Below are positions 7,065-14,936 of a DNA stretch of 16,464 bases, piece after piece; the first letter of the stretch is position 1; the number at the start of each line of letters is the position of its first letter. The DNA lies in the NCBI GenBank assembly GCA_043760535.1, contig JAYUOV010000102.1, positions 1 to 16,464 on the forward strand, written 5' to 3'. The stretch is from JAZKFT01 sp043760535. GTDB taxonomy: Bacteria > Bacteroidota > Bacteroidia > Chitinophagales > Chitinophagaceae. Both the position numbers and the translations under genes were made by a program. The notes beneath the pieces are model-generated. The model saw nothing but the letters and a program-made list of their open reading frames with translations. It did no database searches and was not told the DNA's origin.

Positions 7065-7816
7065 GAAAACCATTTCAGGGTGTAACTAATATTATCAGGT
7101 TTAACTGGCATTTTTATATAATGTCTGTTGGGCTGGTGTTGTTGCTGTTATTAAGTAATATTTACATCAATAGCCAATTTAGGGTTTACGCAAACCTGCT
7201 ATGTATTTTGGTAGCAGTGCCTACAGTTATTTCTCTACTGGTATCTGCATATGTGTACGATTTTTCAAATTTGTATTCGCTTGACTGGTTACACAATTTG
7301 GGTATTGAACAAACAGGTACCCATGTAAACATCAATGCCGGTTTTGACGAAATGAGTGTTTTGTTAGCTTCAAAATACCCTAACGCTACATTGGTTGTGT
7401 ACGATTTTTATGATTCCGAAAAGCATACTGAAGTATCAATAGAAAGGGCAAGAAAGGCCTACCCGCCTCATGCCGGTACTATAAAAATATCCACTTCCAG
7501 CCTGCCTTTGAGCGACAATTCGGTTGATACTATTTTCCTGATTTTTGCAGCACATGAAATAAGGAACGACGAAGAACGTGTTGTTTTTTATAAAGAATTG
7601 AAACGGTATTTAAAACCTTCAGGTAAAATAATCGTTACAGAACATTTAAGAGATTGGCCTAATTTCCTTGCTTATAATATTGGCTTCTTCCATTTTCTTT
7701 CCAAAAAATCCTGGTTTAAAACATTTGCAAATGCAGGACTTGTTTTGGTAGCTGAGAATAAAATCACTCCTTTTATTTCAACTTTTATCCTTACAAAAAA
7801 TGGAACTACATATTAA
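7052..7816 (+). CDS. Membrane-anchored class I SAM methyltransferase-like protein
   Basis: A 254-residue protein with two N-terminal hydrophobic segments (about residues 21-40 and 47-68) followed by a Rossmann-type methyltransferase domain. Recognisable parts are beta-1 HVNINAGFDE (91-100), the motif II region TLVVYDFYD (113-121), LPLSDNSVDTIFLIFAAHEI (151-170) corresponding to motif IV, and YLKPSGKIIVTEH (186-198). The motif I loop lacks the usual GxGxG, having INAGFDEMS instead, so cofactor use is less certain than the fold. The ATG at 7052 is chosen because it overlaps the DUF2071 stop in a coupling arrangement; an in-frame TTG at 7028 would add eight charged residues. The 3' end overlaps the next gene by 17 bases. 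The substrate is unknown. Confidence 0.8.
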   Translation: MESLRKPFQGVTNIIRFNWHFYIMSVGLVLLLLLSNIYINSQFRVYANLLCILVAVPTVISLLVSAYVYDFSNLYSLDWLHNLGIEQTGTHVNINAGFDEMSVLLASKYPNATLVVYDFYDSEKHTEVSIERARKAYPPHAGTIKISTSSLPLSDNSVDTIFLIFAAHEIRNDEERVVFYKELKRYLKPSGKIIVTEHLRDWPNFLAYNIGFFHFLSKKSWFKTFANAGLVLVAENKITPFISTFILTKNGTTY

Positions 7817-8207
7817 GATAATCGGGTTTTTTTTTGTACTGCTTGCTATCATCCATATTCAGTTTCCCAAACGGTTTAGCTGGAAAAAAGAGTTTAAAGA
7901 CCTGAATGGCATCAATAGGGAAATGATGTATATCCACACGTTTTTCATTGCATTTCTAATACTGCTGATGGGCGTTTTATGTATTTCTTCCGCAGCCGAA
8001 TTAATAACTACCCAATTGGGCAATAAATTAGCCCTCGGGCTTTTCATCTTTTGGTTCACCCGTTTTATATTCCAGTTTTTCGGCTACTCTTCTACATTAT
8101 GGAGGGGAAAAAAATTTGAAACCATTGTTCATATTGTCTTCTCTTTTTTGTGGGCTTATGTAAGTGTAGTATTTTTTCTTGTGTTTTGGCAGGGCCGAAA
8201 TGTTTGA
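7800..8207 (+). CDS. Four-helix membrane protein of unknown function
   Basis: A 135-residue, very hydrophobic protein with four predicted membrane helices (about residues 5-22, 45-65, 77-95 and 107-129). Possibly notable residues are His19 near the end of helix 1, the loop FPKRFSWKKEFKDLNGINREMMYIH (22-46) with a histidine entering helix 2, and FTRFIFQFFGYSSTLWRGK (86-104). Helix number and length resemble DoxX-like and similar small membrane families, but I cannot name a family. It is the last gene of the four-gene unit and overlaps the methyltransferase gene by 17 bases. No clear terminator follows; an AT-rich and repeat-bearing gap begins. Confidence 0.78.
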   Translation: MELHIKIIGFFFVLLAIIHIQFPKRFSWKKEFKDLNGINREMMYIHTFFIAFLILLMGVLCISSAAELITTQLGNKLALGLFIFWFTRFIFQFFGYSSTLWRGKKFETIVHIVFSFLWAYVSVVFFLVFWQGRNV

Positions 8208-8341
8208 AACAAAACGGTTGTTACGCATATTTCGTTCTGGCCGGTTTTAATGGCAGCCGAACCGAATTCCTAATGTGAAGCCCCTCCGTGTAAACGACCC
8301 TGAGTAATTTTAAAAACCACTCTTGAAGGATTAAATGGCCG

Positions 8342-8591
8342 TTAAATTCAGAACTCCTTACCCCTCGCAGTTTTGATTGCGTAGTTTTTCTTTTTTTGCC
8401 TGCCCCGTTGAATATCGGTGGATTATTTCGGTGGAACCCAGCGAAAGCCTTGCCCTGATAGAGCGACATTGGCGAATGTTGTAAACCCCGTAGCATTACG
8501 GTACTCCGTTCAACTGGCTGCTACTATCCGGCTTTTTAGACTGAGAATAATAAGCTGTTTCAGATCACGGGGTAAGGAGTTATGAAATTAA
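8342..8591 (-). repeat. Small inverted-repeat element, copy A (MITE-like or structured RNA)
   Basis: The ends match as terminal inverted repeats: 8342-8364 against the reverse complement of 8569-8591 agree at 21 of 23 positions, including the 13-base core AACTCCTTACCCC. TTAA sits at both outer edges and may be a target duplication. About 120 bases from the right end (8466-8586, read on the minus strand) align with the end of the window at roughly 86% by eye. Inside are two neighbouring 5-bp stems with 4-base loops: CCGTA/TACGG (8488-8501) and ACATT/AATGT (8466-8479). There is no transposase gene, so it would be non-autonomous if mobile. Confidence 0.7.
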
Positions 8592-8685
8592 TCAATGCCT
8601 ATTCTAGGTCATCCGTCTTTAAATAATTTACGCTGTAAAAAAAATTATTATCTATTTGGTATTTCGTTCTACAATTTCTATTAAA

Positions 8686-8703
8686 ATACCCTTGACAGGG
8701 TAT
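8686..8703. promoter_or_regulatory. Perfect 7-bp inverted repeat upstream of delta-60 gene
   Basis: ATACCCT (8686-8692), a TGAC spacer and AGGGTAT (8697-8703) form a perfect inverted repeat about 22 bases upstream of the -7 box. Its place, around -40 to -55 of the presumed transcript, fits an operator or activator site. It has no T-tract on the plus strand; on the minus strand it is followed by a weak T-run, so a minor terminator role is also possible. Confidence 0.3.
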
Positions 8704-8725
8704 CAAGGCGACGTTGTTCACAAAT

Positions 8726-8733
8726 TAAATTTG
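8726..8733 (+). promoter_or_regulatory. Bacteroidota -7 promoter box TAAATTTG
   Basis: TAAATTTG is a full match to TAnnTTTG and lies about 40 bases upstream of the delta-60 repeat gene's ATG at 8774, giving a leader of roughly 34 bases. No TTG is present at the expected -33 spacing; the nearest (8714-8716) is too close, so strength is uncertain. Confidence 0.45.
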
Positions 8734-8773
8734 CAATCTATAAAAAACTCTATTTCGTTATTAAAGTAAACTT

Positions 8774-11700
8774 ATGAAACTACTCTTACAAACTATTTTT
8801 GCTTTTTTGACTGTATCGCCGGTATTTACAATAGCGCAGCCGGTAAGCCTTAAAGCCGATTTTGGGGTGTACCCCGGTTTTACCCATACCAATATAGATG
8901 CTATAGCCGGTAGAACCATTGGCCAGAAGGTAAGATCATTATTGGTATTGCCAGGTGGCAAATTTATTATGGCCGGCGAAAGCGGTACCGGCGGTTTGCT
9001 CATTCGTTACAATAACGATGGCACAATAGATCCAACTTTTGGTACTGCAGGTAAAGCGGTGGTTTACACCGGGCCGGTAGGCAAAGCTTTATTGCAGCCC
9101 GATGGTAAAATTGTAGTCTCCATTGGCCTTAATGGTAACCTTGCAAAGCCAGCGTTGGTGAGGTATAATGCAGATGGTACGCCGGATGCAGCATTCGGCA
9201 CCAACGGCGTTGCTTCGGTACAAATAGGTTACCAAAGTTCGCAGATAACCAATATAGCGCTACAGCCAGATGGCAAAATAGTAGGTGTGGGCACGGCCGA
9301 TTATTTTACCAACCTTGGCTATAACCTCAACGATTTTGGCGTATGCCGTTTTAACGCCAATGGTACACTCGACAATACTTTTGACGGGGATGGTAAAAAG
9401 CTAATCCGTATGTCGGAAGGTAGCGACCAGGCCGAAACGGTGGACATAGACCTGAGCGACCCATTATACCCAACCGGCAAAATAGTAGTTGGCGGAGCTG
9501 CCTCGCCTCCGGGTGCAAGGCTTTTTGCTACTGCCCGTTTGCTACCCAACGGAAATTTGGATGCCAGCTTTGACACTGATGGTATTTTGGTAGATGCCTT
9601 TACCGGCAATGCCCAAATGAACGCAATAAAAGTGCTGAGCGATGGTAAAATACTTACTGGCGGTGGAGCTTATAACAACAGCACTTTCACCTTTAATCTG
9701 GTTATGATTAGATATAATGTTAACGGCACCCGTGATAACAGTTTTAGCGGAGATGGTTTGGTATTATACCCTTCCGGTGATAGTAAAACCCAAAGCCCGG
9801 TAAAGGCATTTCAGTTATTGGCCGGGGGCAAAATAATTGTGGCATCTGGCAGGGTGGGTTTTATCGGTGGTACACCGTTTGTGCTGAGCCGCTATAACAG
9901 CGATGGTAGCCTTGATATTAGTTTTGATACAGATGGCATACTCACCACCGTTTATAATGCACCCGATTTTGATGAAGTAATAGACCTGGTAGTAGATGGT
10001 GCTGGCAATTACATGGCTGGTGGCGAATCGCAAACCAATACCAGTAAGTATTCGTTCGGCATTAACCGCTATACCCCCAATGGCAGCCTGGATAATTCTT
10101 TTAGCGGCGATGGAAAATACGTGATTAATTTTCCGGGTTCGGTAGAAAGGGCCAACAGCATTGTAATACAGGCCGATGGTAAATTATTGGTAGCGGGTTA
10201 CACCTTTAGGCTGGGTGAAGGCACCGGTAATGCTATTTATAACAGTGCTATTATGAGGTATACTACAAATGGCTTATTAGATGCTACCTGGGGCAATGGA
10301 GGTATTTTAAATACCAATCTTAATTATAGTGGCGAAGGTTCAGAAGTGCTGGTACAGCCCGATGGTAAAGTAGTAGTAGCTACCAGTGGTACAAGTCTGG
10401 TAGCTGGAGGCGTAACGGTACTTCGCTATAACAGTAATGGCACACCCGATGTTAGTTTTGATGGCGATGGCAAAGCCACAATTGTTTCCGTTGCAGGCTA
10501 CTCTTTAGGCAACCCCGGCGGCATCGGCATCACCACTGCAGGGCAGTTAGTGGTTGCTTGTAATGCCAGTTATAATGGCACTGGAGAAACAGCATTGCTT
10601 CGCATAAATACCAACGGAAGCCTTGATAATACTTATGGCAGCGCAGGTATGGCCAGGTTTAATGGCGGTGTTCCTGTAGACTTAATTGTGCTGCCGGATG
10701 GCCGGGCATTAGTAGGTGCCAACCTTAACGGACAGGGTCGTGTAGTGCGTTTTTTGGCCAGCGGCAATGTAGATGCAGCGGGTTTTAACGGCGGTTCTAG
10801 AACGGTTAATACCAATGGACAAATTAACGATATCGCTTTAGATGCCGCCGGTAATATACTGGCCTGCGGGTATGCATATACTAGCGGCACTACTACAGAG
10901 CAATTATTTGCCGCCCGTATTACTACCACAAGTGCGTTCGATAATAGTTTTGGAACCAATGGTATCGTTACTACCAATATTGTGTCAGGCTATTCGGATA
11001 TATTAACTACTATTCAAATACAGGCAAATGGGAGTATCCTCGGTGCGGGGATTGTAAGAGATTCTGCCGAAGGCTATAACCCGGTTGTAGTTCGCTACAC
11101 AGCAGCAGGAGTGCTTGATAATACTTTTAATAGTAATACTGGTTTTTTTACAAAAGACCTTAAAATTGGCTCCTTCGATTTTTTAGATCAGTATGTGCAA
11201 AACGGAAATATTTTGTACGGTGCAGGTAATATAAGAACCGATATGGGGGATGATTTTTTAATAATGGCAGTAGACGTGCTGAGTACAGTATTACCGGTTA
11301 ATTTTATTTCGTTTACGGCCAGGCAGCATAATGGTAAGGCCCAACTAAACTTTACGGTAAGTAACGAACAGAATCTTAGCCATTATCTAATAGAACGCAG
11401 TGCAGATGGGCTAAAATTTGACCCTATCGGAACGATCTACAGTTTGAGAAATAGTAGTGCTGAACTGGCATATAATTATACAGATGCATCGCCTGTTATT
11501 GGTAATAATTATTACCGTATTACCAGCGTAGATAAAGACGGCAGCAAAAAGCAAACCCAGGTTAGGCAATTAACTTTTGGTAAGGCCTTTTCCATGCAAA
11601 TATTTCCTAATCCGGCACAAAACTACCTGCAGGTTACCTTGCCGGCCGGTTATAATGCAGGTAAAGAGCTCTCTATTATTAATACCAATGGCCAGGTAAT

Positions 11701-11818
11701 GCGGCAGTATATTTGGCCTGCAGGCACCAATACAAAAATAGACATCCGGTTTTTACCGTCAGGCAAATACTGGCTTACAGATGGTGCCGGTGTTAAAGCA
11801 GGTTTTATAAAACAATAA
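8774..11818 (+). CDS. Secreted delta-60 repeat protein with T9SS type A sorting domain
   Basis: A 1014-residue exported protein. The signal peptide spans about residues 1-21 (cleavage near TIAQP). About 13 delta-60 (DUF5122-type beta-propeller) repeats follow, each marked by a consensus close to RYNxDGxxDxxFxxDG: starts near residues 78, 130, 192, 255, 313, 373, 432, 495, 551, 610, 659, 715 and 774. Later copies are more degenerate. A beta-sandwich-like domain typical of T9SS cargo (LPVNFISFTARQHNGK, 840-855, to about 933) comes next, then the type A sorting domain: IFPNPAQNYLQV (943-954), ELSIINTNGQVMRQ (965-978), FLPSGKYWL (993-1001). The protein is probably exported by the T9SS and anchored or released at the surface. 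What the repeats bind is unknown. Confidence 0.93.
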   Translation: MKLLLQTIFAFLTVSPVFTIAQPVSLKADFGVYPGFTHTNIDAIAGRTIGQKVRSLLVLPGGKFIMAGESGTGGLLIRYNNDGTIDPTFGTAGKAVVYTGPVGKALLQPDGKIVVSIGLNGNLAKPALVRYNADGTPDAAFGTNGVASVQIGYQSSQITNIALQPDGKIVGVGTADYFTNLGYNLNDFGVCRFNANGTLDNTFDGDGKKLIRMSEGSDQAETVDIDLSDPLYPTGKIVVGGAASPPGARLFATARLLPNGNLDASFDTDGILVDAFTGNAQMNAIKVLSDGKILTGGGAYNNSTFTFNLVMIRYNVNGTRDNSFSGDGLVLYPSGDSKTQSPVKAFQLLAGGKIIVASGRVGFIGGTPFVLSRYNSDGSLDISFDTDGILTTVYNAPDFDEVIDLVVDGAGNYMAGGESQTNTSKYSFGINRYTPNGSLDNSFSGDGKYVINFPGSVERANSIVIQADGKLLVAGYTFRLGEGTGNAIYNSAIMRYTTNGLLDATWGNGGILNTNLNYSGEGSEVLVQPDGKVVVATSGTSLVAGGVTVLRYNSNGTPDVSFDGDGKATIVSVAGYSLGNPGGIGITTAGQLVVACNASYNGTGETALLRINTNGSLDNTYGSAGMARFNGGVPVDLIVLPDGRALVGANLNGQGRVVRFLASGNVDAAGFNGGSRTVNTNGQINDIALDAAGNILACGYAYTSGTTTEQLFAARITTTSAFDNSFGTNGIVTTNIVSGYSDILTTIQIQANGSILGAGIVRDSAEGYNPVVVRYTAAGVLDNTFNSNTGFFTKDLKIGSFDFLDQYVQNGNILYGAGNIRTDMGDDFLIMAVDVLSTVLPVNFISFTARQHNGKAQLNFTVSNEQNLSHYLIERSADGLKFDPIGTIYSLRNSSAELAYNYTDASPVIGNNYYRITSVDKDGSKKQTQVRQLTFGKAFSMQIFPNPAQNYLQVTLPAGYNAGKELSIINTNGQVMRQYIWPAGTNTKIDIRFLPSGKYWLTDGAGVKAGFIKQ

Positions 11819-11871
11819 AATGTAGAAGACATAGTTTAGCCGTATGGCATTCGTAAAAGAGCAAACAAAAA

Positions 11872-11902
11872 AGAGGCTGTCCCACTTTTTGAGACAGCCT
11901 CT
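11872..11902 (-). terminator. Intrinsic terminator for the minus-strand T9SS cargo gene
   Basis: A perfect 10-bp stem, AGAGGCTGTC (11872-11881) with GACAGCCTCT (11893-11902), encloses an 11-base loop. Read on the minus strand it is followed by a T-run (TTTTTT after the first stem base pair), so it serves the gene ending at 11915. On the plus strand no T-tract follows, but the stem may still slow transcripts from the delta-60 gene ending at 11818. Confidence 0.85.
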
Positions 11903-11914
11903 GTAAATGAAAAG

Positions 11915-13954
11915 TTATCGTTTTATAAGTAAAGTTGTTTTGCTTGTAGTTACCCCATCCGATACTTCTAGTGTGTACACACCATCTTTCAAATCAGTAA
12001 CATAAAGTGTAACAGTTTTGTTTCCTTTACCAAATTGTATTTGTTTTTGTACTAGTCCCATGCTATTTATAATTTTTATTTGCCTTATTTCTCTAATTAC
12101 TTTGGTAACGTCCAGCTTTTGAGAAGCTGCTTTTTGGTTAATTGGTTCTTTTGAAATTTTCTCTGTTTCTGGGATGTTCTTATTCTTCTGAATGTAAAAC
12201 GGTACCTTTATTAGCTCTTTTTCTGGTATTGAATTTATACTAACTGTAATCTGCGAAATAGCTGGGTTCGGGTAAATTTTTATTGGGTTTGTAATCCCCA
12301 TTCTACTATAACCGCAACCACCAGAATTACAAAAGCCACCAACTTCTTTTAATTGAGTATAGCCCGAATAAGTTTTGGCTCTTTCATATATGCCAATATT
12401 ATCCACATTGGGAAACCCTGCCCCGCTTTCTTGTAAATAGGGACTATAAGTTACAGCCATATAGTGGTACTGCCCCTGATAAAAAGCATACCATTCGTAC
12501 TCAATGGCTTCAACCAGGCCCTCTATGTTTGCAATAATATTCCCCCCACCATTTAATGGGTCGGCAAAGCCATATACGGTATAGTTAGGCCAGGGAAAAC
12601 AACCACCAAATCCTGGAAATACAGGGGAAGAAATAATGCCACAGCTAGCATTTACAGCCGCCACAATGCCTACAGGATCGGTATAAGATGGGTCTCTGTA
12701 TAAACTGGCATTGTTAATAGCTGTTGTTTGTGGAGAAGGCAAACCATTAATAAGGCTATTGCCAGGACTTGCAAAACTTGTCCATATATAATCAAAACTG
12801 TTTAGCGGGGCGTTTACAACCGTGGCTGTAAAGTCTAAAGAATTGCAATCGAAACCAGAGGTGTATATAGGTGCAATGGCAATAGAAGGTGCAATAAAAC
12901 TGATGCTACGTGTAGCCGTAATGGTTTGGCCACCAGCTTCAGCCATAACAACACTTATATTCTGTGGGGGTGCACTTGTGTTATCGGCAGAAACCAATTG
13001 TATGCTTGGTGTGGTGGTTACCACATTAGCCGTTGGGATGCTGCCATTATACTTCCAGCCTTTATTGGCTATTTGCCAGGTATAACTGGTAATACAGTTA
13101 TTGGTAGTGGGTAAATTGCCTACCTGAAAAGTTTTGGTATCTGTTTCGCCACAACGGATGGTGCCAGGGCCGTTAAGTATGGGGAGTTGGCGGATGAAGT
13201 TTATATTATTAAAGAGTCCGGTTGACACATTATTGCAAGTGTTGCTTATACCCCTTACTTGTACGGTTTCATTATTAAATGCACTGTTTATTTGTACGGT
13301 TACGTTATTAGTGCCACTGTAATGATTGGGTAGGCCAACTACAGGTGTTAAGCCACTAATGGGTGTTACACCGGGTGGCAATAAGTATTGATAAACATCC
13401 ACATCTTTAAAATAATTGGCATTATTGTTTGGGTTAGCACCTGGGGTTAAATATTTCATTTTGGTAAAACTAATATTTGCTGTTCGTGTACAAATGGGCA
13501 CACTAATATCAAGTTTATTGCTGGCCGTTAAAGGAAAAACATTACGTAAGGCAAGTAATAAAACCTTTGGAAATTCAAAAGTGGTAACGAATTTGACGTT
13601 ATCACTTCCTCGTTTAAGCCTTAAGGTTGGCATTATAGCGTTTGTTCCAGACTGATCATCGAACCATACAGTAATAATGGCGGAGGTATTATTAGAACCG
13701 GCGGTAATATTGGTAACTTTTACTTTGTTTTCTGTATCTACCGCCACATTATTGCCTGCAACATTAGATAAAGTAACAATGAACGTTCTGGAATTGGTAA
13801 CACCCGGGCAAAACTCACCGATTTGTGCCGGGCTTAATGTGCCATCTGGTAATTGTGCAGAAGTGGCAAATGGGAGGGAAAATTGTAAAAAACTACATAA
13901 AAAAACGAACCAAAAACCTCTTTTGATTATTGGGATTGCTGATTGCTGATTGCT
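11915..13954 (-). CDS. T9SS type A sorting-domain protein with out-of-frame start
   Basis: The open frame runs from AGC at 13954, just after an in-frame stop (13955-13957), to the TAA at 11915: 679 codons. The first 35 or so residues contain a clear signal peptide (KRGFWFVFLCSFLQFSLPF, then ATSAQ), yet no ATG, GTG or TTG lies before it; the first is a GTG at 13747, well inside the mature protein. An ATG at 13968, 6 bases after the upstream gene's stop, reads into a stop after 13 codons. One extra 7-base repeat unit would fuse it to this frame, giving 686 residues. The middle is Cys-, Asn- and Thr-rich with no domain I can name. The C-terminus is a type A sorting domain: IKIYPNPAISQITVSI (residues 489-504 counted from 13747), IKIINSMGLVQKQI (557-570) and LKDGVYTLEV (586-595), interrupted by a charged insertion at about 509-554. 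Confidence 0.85.
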   Translation of the reverse strand, partial: SNQQSAIPIIKRGFWFVFLCSFLQFSLPFATSAQLPDGTLSPAQIGEFCPGVTNSRTFIVTLSNVAGNNVAVDTENKVKVTNITAGSNNTSAIITVWFDDQSGTNAIMPTLRLKRGSDNVKFVTTFEFPKVLLLALRNVFPLTASNKLDISVPICTRTANISFTKMKYLTPGANPNNNANYFKDVDVYQYLLPPGVTPISGLTPVVGLPNHYSGTNNVTVQINSAFNNETVQVRGISNTCNNVSTGLFNNINFIRQLPILNGPGTIRCGETDTKTFQVGNLPTTNNCITSYTWQIANKGWKYNGSIPTANVVTTTPSIQLVSADNTSAPPQNISVVMAEAGGQTITATRSISFIAPSIAIAPIYTSGFDCNSLDFTATVVNAPLNSFDYIWTSFASPGNSLINGLPSPQTTAINNASLYRDPSYTDPVGIVAAVNASCGIISSPVFPGFGGCFPWPNYTVYGFADPLNGGGNIIANIEGLVEAIEYEWYAFYQGQYHYMAVTYSPYLQESGAGFPNVDNIGIYERAKTYSGYTQLKEVGGFCNSGGCGYSRMGITNPIKIYPNPAISQITVSINSIPEKELIKVPFYIQKNKNIPETEKISKEPINQKAASQKLDVTKVIREIRQIKIINSMGLVQKQIQFGKGNKTVTLYVTDLKDGVYTLEVSDGVTTSKTTLLIKR
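13934..13954 (-). repeat. Three perfect heptanucleotide repeats at a gene start
   Basis: On the plus strand GATTGCT occurs three times in a row (13934-13940, 13941-13947, 13948-13954); on the coding strand the unit is AGCAATC. The tract lies between the ATG at 13968 and the signal peptide of the T9SS cargo gene. Because 7 is not a multiple of 3, gain or loss of a unit moves the frame. Three units put ATG and signal peptide out of frame; four (or one) would put them in frame. Confidence 0.85.
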
Positions 13955-13974
13955 TTAAAATTTTTCATATAAAA

Positions 13975-14640
13975 TTAGTTAAAAATGTAAGAAAATACGA
14001 TACCATTTTGAAAAGGGTTGAGGTTAAATTTTAGTTCTTGTAGGGTGCTTTTGAAAGATGTGTTAACATCCCTAATATTGAACTTATAGTTTAGCTGTAA
14101 CAAGTTTAAACTCAGCAAAAACTTTTTTTTGAACAAATAGCTACATTGTAATGGGCTTGCATTTGAAATAATCTCGTAGCCATCTTGCGTTCCCCTGGTT
14201 TGATTGGGGTAATTATAATTTCCGTTATCTACGTAAGAAAAATTATTGATACCCAACTGTAGTATTTGTGAGAGGTACACATTTTTTGCAATCTCTTTAA
14301 AATACCCACCCTGTACAATAAATCCATATGTTTGGGTTACACCTTGACTGCTGGAAGCAGGATTTAATTGCAGCGAATATCTCCTGTTTAAATTACGATT
14401 GTAGCTTAGACCGACACCTATCATCCACTTATTGCTTATCATTTTATTGATGATAATGCTCGTACTTAAGCTGTTTTCCACATACTCACCGCTATAAGCA
14501 TTTTGAAAGGTTTGTTCGGTTTTATAATTTTTACCAGCCAAAGCTGCACTACCCACCCATTTTCCCTTTTCTAATTGTGCGTTAGCGGTTAGGCAAAAAC
14601 TGCCGGCCATTAGTAGCCATAGCATTATTTTTTGTTTCAT
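13975..14640 (-). CDS. Outer-membrane beta-barrel-like protein
   Basis: A 221-residue exported protein with a standard signal peptide (about residues 1-21, ending TANAQ). The mature part has no long hydrophobic helix but many alternating polar and hydrophobic segments with aromatic residues, such as KWMIGVGLSYNRNL, TYGFIVQGGYF, KFLLSLNLLQLNYKF and NGIVFSYIFN. These fit a small beta-barrel of about 8-10 strands in the outer membrane. It ends near an aromatic residue (YIFN), as barrels usually do. The ATG at 14640 directly precedes the signal peptide. The next minus-strand ATG (13968) is six bases after its stop, so it and the T9SS cargo gene probably form one operon. No specific family is recognised, and substrate or partner is unknown. 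Confidence 0.75.
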   Translation of the reverse strand: MKQKIMLWLLMAGSFCLTANAQLEKGKWVGSAALAGKNYKTEQTFQNAYSGEYVENSLSTSIIINKMISNKWMIGVGLSYNRNLNRRYSLQLNPASSSQGVTQTYGFIVQGGYFKEIAKNVYLSQILQLGINNFSYVDNGNYNYPNQTRGTQDGYEIISNASPLQCSYLFKKKFLLSLNLLQLNYKFNIRDVNTSFKSTLQELKFNLNPFQNGIVFSYIFN

Positions 14641-14936
14641 GTATTAATTTTTTAGAATTTTTAAAAGATTTTTTTACAGGTTCTTGTTTTTTTATAAAAA
14701 TGGCTATGGGGGCAGGTACAAGGCAGTGTTAGTAAGCATACTAAACGCAAAAATCACGTTTTGATTAGCGAAGGTTGTCATAGAATAATGAAGTGTATAG
14801 TAAGTGTAAAACCTGAATTAATACTCTGTATTTATCAAATAAAATTATGTCTAACATTCAGTTTAAATTGTAGTTCTATCTATTAAATAATGTTAAAATC
14901 ATAAATCCCCTAACTTCCTTTCTTAAAACCAACTGC
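14641..14936. other. Divergent promoter region between barrel gene and amidohydrolase
   Basis: These 296 AT-rich bases hold no gene. They must contain start sites for both directions, but no full TAnnTTTG box with a spaced -33 TTG is visible. TTAGTA (14729-14734), a 4-base spacer and TACTAA (14739-14744) form a perfect 6-bp inverted repeat that could be an operator; this is weak evidence. Confidence 0.5.

Larger units (their letters stand above)
8208..8773. other. Intergenic region holding a repeat element and a promoter
   Basis: This 566-base gap holds an inverted-repeat element (8342-8591), a 7-bp palindrome (8686-8703) and a -7 box for the downstream gene (8726-8733). A 91-codon minus-strand frame (8221-8496) crosses the element but looks spurious. 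I see nothing definite in 8208-8341 or 8592-8680. Confidence 0.6.

Noticed and set aside
8221..8496. A 91-codon minus-strand ORF overlapping the repeat element
   Set aside because: It crosses the left inverted repeat and both hairpins, has no recognisable domain or ribosome binding site, and the constrained features are palindromes rather than codons.
13745..13747. GTG at 13747 as the true start of the second T9SS cargo protein
   Set aside because: The same frame continues upstream for 69 codons and contains a clear signal peptide, without which a T9SS cargo could not be exported.
13934..13968. Programmed -1 frameshift as the way to join the ATG to the T9SS cargo frame
   Set aside because: The required shift is -1, but no X XXY YYZ slippery heptamer is found in the usable stretch; unit-number change explains it more simply.
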